The notes under the pieces: model-generated
The model's input: the letters and a program-made list of their open reading frames with translations, nothing else
The model's database searches: none
What the model was told of the DNA's origin: nothing
Assembly: GCA_041623895.1 (NCBI GenBank)
Contig: JBFJVZ010000373.1
Span: 1 to 7,638 of the forward strand
Source: JBFJVZ01 sp041623895
GTDB taxonomy: Bacteria; Planctomycetota; Planctomycetia; Pirellulales; Pirellulaceae
Reading direction: 5' to 3'
DNA: 7,638 nucleotides
Position numbers and translations under genes: made by a program
Shown here: positions 5,355-7,638 of the stretch, in pieces
How positions within the stretch are numbered: position 1 is the first letter of the stretch
Layout of the letters: every line of letters begins with the position of its first letter

Positions 5355-7638
5355 TCATTCTTTGGTGATGGTTTCATCCAAATTCAATAACATGGATGCT
5401 GTCATCGTCAATGCCGCGTGCTCGGCAGCATCGTATGCTTTGTTTCGCGGCGTTTCCCCCACCGACAACAGTTTGGTTGCGGAAGCTTGTGCCGCCTGAA
5501 ACTGCTGCAAGAACCGATCGTATGTCCGTGCCAGCACCGCGAGCTCATTGGCACTGGGAATTCGAGCGGTCACTAGCCGAAAAACGTGGGTCAATCGCTC
5601 GTCCAAGTCCGCACCGGCCTCGTCCAATGTTCGCTGGGCCAGGAAACGGGCCGATTCGACAAAGACTTTGTTGTTCATCAATGTCAATGCTTGTAGCGGC
5701 GTGTTGGTTTTTTCGGTTCGTACCGTGCACACTTCGCGGGCGGCTGCATTGAAAGTCATCATCGTTGGCGGCGGAATCGTGCGCCGCCAATAGGTGTAGA
5801 GGCTGCGGCGGAAAAGATTCTCACCTTTGTCTTGCACGTACTTGTTGTTGGAAATCGCTTGCCAGATCTTCGGCGGCATGTACGGCTTTGCCGATGGTCC
5901 TCCGATGCGATTGACCAACAAACCACTGACCGCCAACGCCTGGTCGCGCAGCACAAATCCCGGCAAACGAACTCGCGGCCCGCGGGCCAAATACCTGTTA
6001 TTGGGATCGATCTCCAGCAACTCCGGCGTCACCGCCGAAGATTGACGATAAGTACTGCTCAGCAAGATCAGCTTTTGAATGGACCGCAAGTCCCAACGGT
6101 TGTCGATCAACCTGACCGCCAACCAGTCCAGCAGTTCCGGATGCGAAGGAGGAGTTCCCTGGGAACCAAAATTCTCGCTGGTTTCTACAATCCCGCGTCC
6201 GAAAAATTGTTGCCAAAGTCGGTTGACGGTAACGCGAGCGGTCAGCGGATGATGGGGATCAACCAGCCAGCGGGCCAAATCCAAACGGTCTCCCGGTGGC
6301 TCGCCCTCACGGCAGTCCAGCGAACTGGGAACATCCGGCAGCAGACACTCTGTTCTGTCCGGCATGTTGTATTGCCCGCGGATCAACACGTGCGTTTCTC
6401 GTGGTGTTATCAGTTCGTGCATCACCATCACGGTTGCCGGCGAACCTGATTGAGGTCGTTTCAATCCGTTGCCCGCTTCTTTCTCACGTGCGGGTCGAAG
6501 CTTCACCGGATCGGGCGGGATCAACTGATTCTCGCCCGGCGAAAGGTCTGGCCAGCTTTTGGGGACTTGGACGAAGGGCGGACTGTTCCCGTTATTCGGC
6601 CCCACGCCCCACTCGGCGATGTTGTTGAAGTAGGCGAAAAGCTGGTAGTACTCTTTCTGCGAAATTGGATCGTACTTGTGATCGTGACATCGAGAGCACT
6701 CGATCGTCAGCCCTAAGAAGACGGTGCCAAAAGTATCGACCCGATCGACCACGTTGGCCGTTCGCCATTCTTCCGGGATCGAGCCGTCTTCGGAATTGAT
6801 GCGATGATTGCGTCCAAAACCTGTGGCCACCTGTTGCATGAATGTAGCATTGGGTAGCAAGTCTCCGGCAAGTTGCTCGATCACGAATTGGTCGTATGGC
6901 ATGTTTTCGTTGAACGCTTTGATCACCCAATCCCGCCAGACATGTTGGTATCGATAGCGGTCGTTTTGGTAGCCATCCGTGTCGGCGTAGCGTGAGGCTT
7001 CCAGCCAAGGCAACGCCATGTGCTCACCGTATCGCGGTGATTTCATCAGCCGCTCGATCAGTCGCTCGTAAGCGTGCGGTGATTGATCGGCAAGAAACTC
7101 ATCGATTTCTGCCAACGTCGGGGGCAAGCCGGTTAAGTCCAAAGTGACTCGGCGGATCAACGTTTCACGACTTGCGGCAGCTGACGGCTGCAGGCCTTTG
7201 CGCTGCAACGCAGCCAGAATGAACTCATCGATCTCGTTGGATATCCACGGGCTTTCGTGGCTGGGAGGATCGATTCGCCGCGGCGGAATAAAGGCCCAGT
7301 GACCTTGGTAGTCGGCGCCGCCTTCAATCCATCGCGTCAGCACGGAGCGCTGGTCATCGGTCAATTCCTTGCCACTGTCAGTTGGTGGCATGCGTTCGTC
7401 CGGATCATCGGAATGGATGCGGCGAATCAGTTCGCTGTCGTCGACGTCGCCCGGCGTGATCACCGTCATTGCAGAGTCTTGCTGATCAAGCCGCAGGTCG
7501 GCTTGTCGGGTTGCCGAATCGGGACCATGACAATGAAAGCAGGCTTCCGACAAGATCGGACGCACATCACGGTTGAATTGCAAATCCTCCGCAACTGACT
7601 GAGCAGTCAACAGCAGCAGGCCTGGCAAGACGGAAACG
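5355..7638 (-). CDS. PSCyt1-DUF1549-DUF1553 cytochrome protein, N-terminus cut by window edge
   Basis: The visible 760 residues lack only the true start. The frame continues past a TTG at 7628 into V-S-V at the right edge, so the hydrophobic stretch VLPGLLLLTAQSVAED is the end of a Sec signal peptide whose Met lies outside. Numbering from the TTG codon: the planctomycete cytochrome domain PSCyt1 (PF07635, about 18-105) has CFHCH at 30-34 and the distal RMPP at 79-82. DUF1549 (PF07583, about 130-340) includes a second CxxCH, CSRCHDHKYDP at 311-321, which is typical of the family. DUF1553 (PF07587, about 445-705) includes RVTVNRLWQQFFGRGIVET, HPELLDWLA, LILLSSTYRQS and NTPLQALTLMNN. The linker between DUF1549 and DUF1553 is short (about 105 residues) and has no extra carbohydrate-binding domain, unlike longer relatives. 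It is first in the visible operon. The family is thought to be an envelope electron carrier or oxidoreductase, but its function is not experimentally settled. Confidence 0.94.
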   Translation of the reverse strand, partial: VSVLPGLLLLTAQSVAEDLQFNRDVRPILSEACFHCHGPDSATRQADLRLDQQDSAMTVITPGDVDDSELIRRIHSDDPDERMPPTDSGKELTDDQRSVLTRWIEGGADYQGHWAFIPPRRIDPPSHESPWISNEIDEFILAALQRKGLQPSAAASRETLIRRVTLDLTGLPPTLAEIDEFLADQSPHAYERLIERLMKSPRYGEHMALPWLEASRYADTDGYQNDRYRYQHVWRDWVIKAFNENMPYDQFVIEQLAGDLLPNATFMQQVATGFGRNHRINSEDGSIPEEWRTANVVDRVDTFGTVFLGLTIECSRCHDHKYDPISQKEYYQLFAYFNNIAEWGVGPNNGNSPPFVQVPKSWPDLSPGENQLIPPDPVKLRPAREKEAGNGLKRPQSGSPATVMVMHELITPRETHVLIRGQYNMPDRTECLLPDVPSSLDCREGEPPGDRLDLARWLVDPHHPLTARVTVNRLWQQFFGRGIVETSENFGSQGTPPSHPELLDWLAVRLIDNRWDLRSIQKLILLSSTYRQSSAVTPELLEIDPNNRYLARGPRVRLPGFVLRDQALAVSGLLVNRIGGPSAKPYMPPKIWQAISNNKYVQDKGENLFRRSLYTYWRRTIPPPTMMTFNAAAREVCTVRTEKTNTPLQALTLMNNKVFVESARFLAQRTLDEAGADLDERLTHVFRLVTARIPSANELAVLARTYDRFLQQFQAAQASATKLLSVGETPRNKAYDAAEHAALTMTASMLLNLDETITKE

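Noticed and set aside
7626..7628. TTG as the start of the PSCyt1-DUF1549-DUF1553 gene
   Set aside because: The frame is open to the window edge and upstream codons continue the hydrophobic signal peptide, so the real start is outside.
1..7638. tRNA, rRNA, CRISPR array, insertion sequence or phage genes
   Set aside because: No cloverleaf, spaced repeat array, transposase or integrase motif was seen on either strand; apart from the convergent gap the window is almost wholly coding.

Overview
The window looks like chromosomal DNA from a planctomycete, most probably a Pirellulales member of the Rhodopirellula type. The reason is a set of three adjacent protein families that are strongly expanded in the Planctomycetota and related PVC phyla: PSCyt1/DUF1549/DUF1553, DUF1501, and the PVC-type propeller-HEAT-cytochrome protein. 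Moderate-to-high GC, weak ribosome binding sites and 49-64 base spacers between co-directional genes also fit. The taxonomic placement is inferred from family content, not from a marker gene.

Layout. On the plus strand, bases 1-499 hold the C-terminal half of an amidohydrolase of the N-acetylglucosamine-6-phosphate deacetylase (NagA) family, cut by the left edge. Bases 500-693 lie between convergent genes and carry a cluster of short palindromic repeats: two near-identical 41-base tandem units, a partial third unit that runs into the neighbouring gene, and a diverged copy in the opposite orientation. The rest is one minus-strand block read from right to left: a PSCyt1-DUF1549-DUF1553 cytochrome protein (5355-7638, N-terminus off the right edge), a Tat-exported DUF1501 protein (3869-5290), and a Sec-exported propeller-HEAT-cytochrome c protein (694-3819). 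Spacers of 64 and 49 bases and the shared strand suggest one operon whose promoter lies beyond the window.

How the genes may work together. All three minus-strand products appear to be exported. Two of them carry CxxCH haem-attachment motifs, three motifs in total, one with a plausible distal Met ligand in each protein's cytochrome domain. The DUF1501 protein belongs to the alkaline-phosphatase/sulfatase-like superfamily. The set is best read as a cell-envelope redox cassette of unknown substrate. Such cassettes are common in planctomycetes but biochemically uncharacterised. NagA next door is compatible with amino-sugar use, but it is convergent and need not be linked.

The least ordinary structure is the intergenic palindromic repeat cluster. 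It shows paired compensatory base changes between copies and supplies the last residues and stop codon of the propeller-cytochrome gene.
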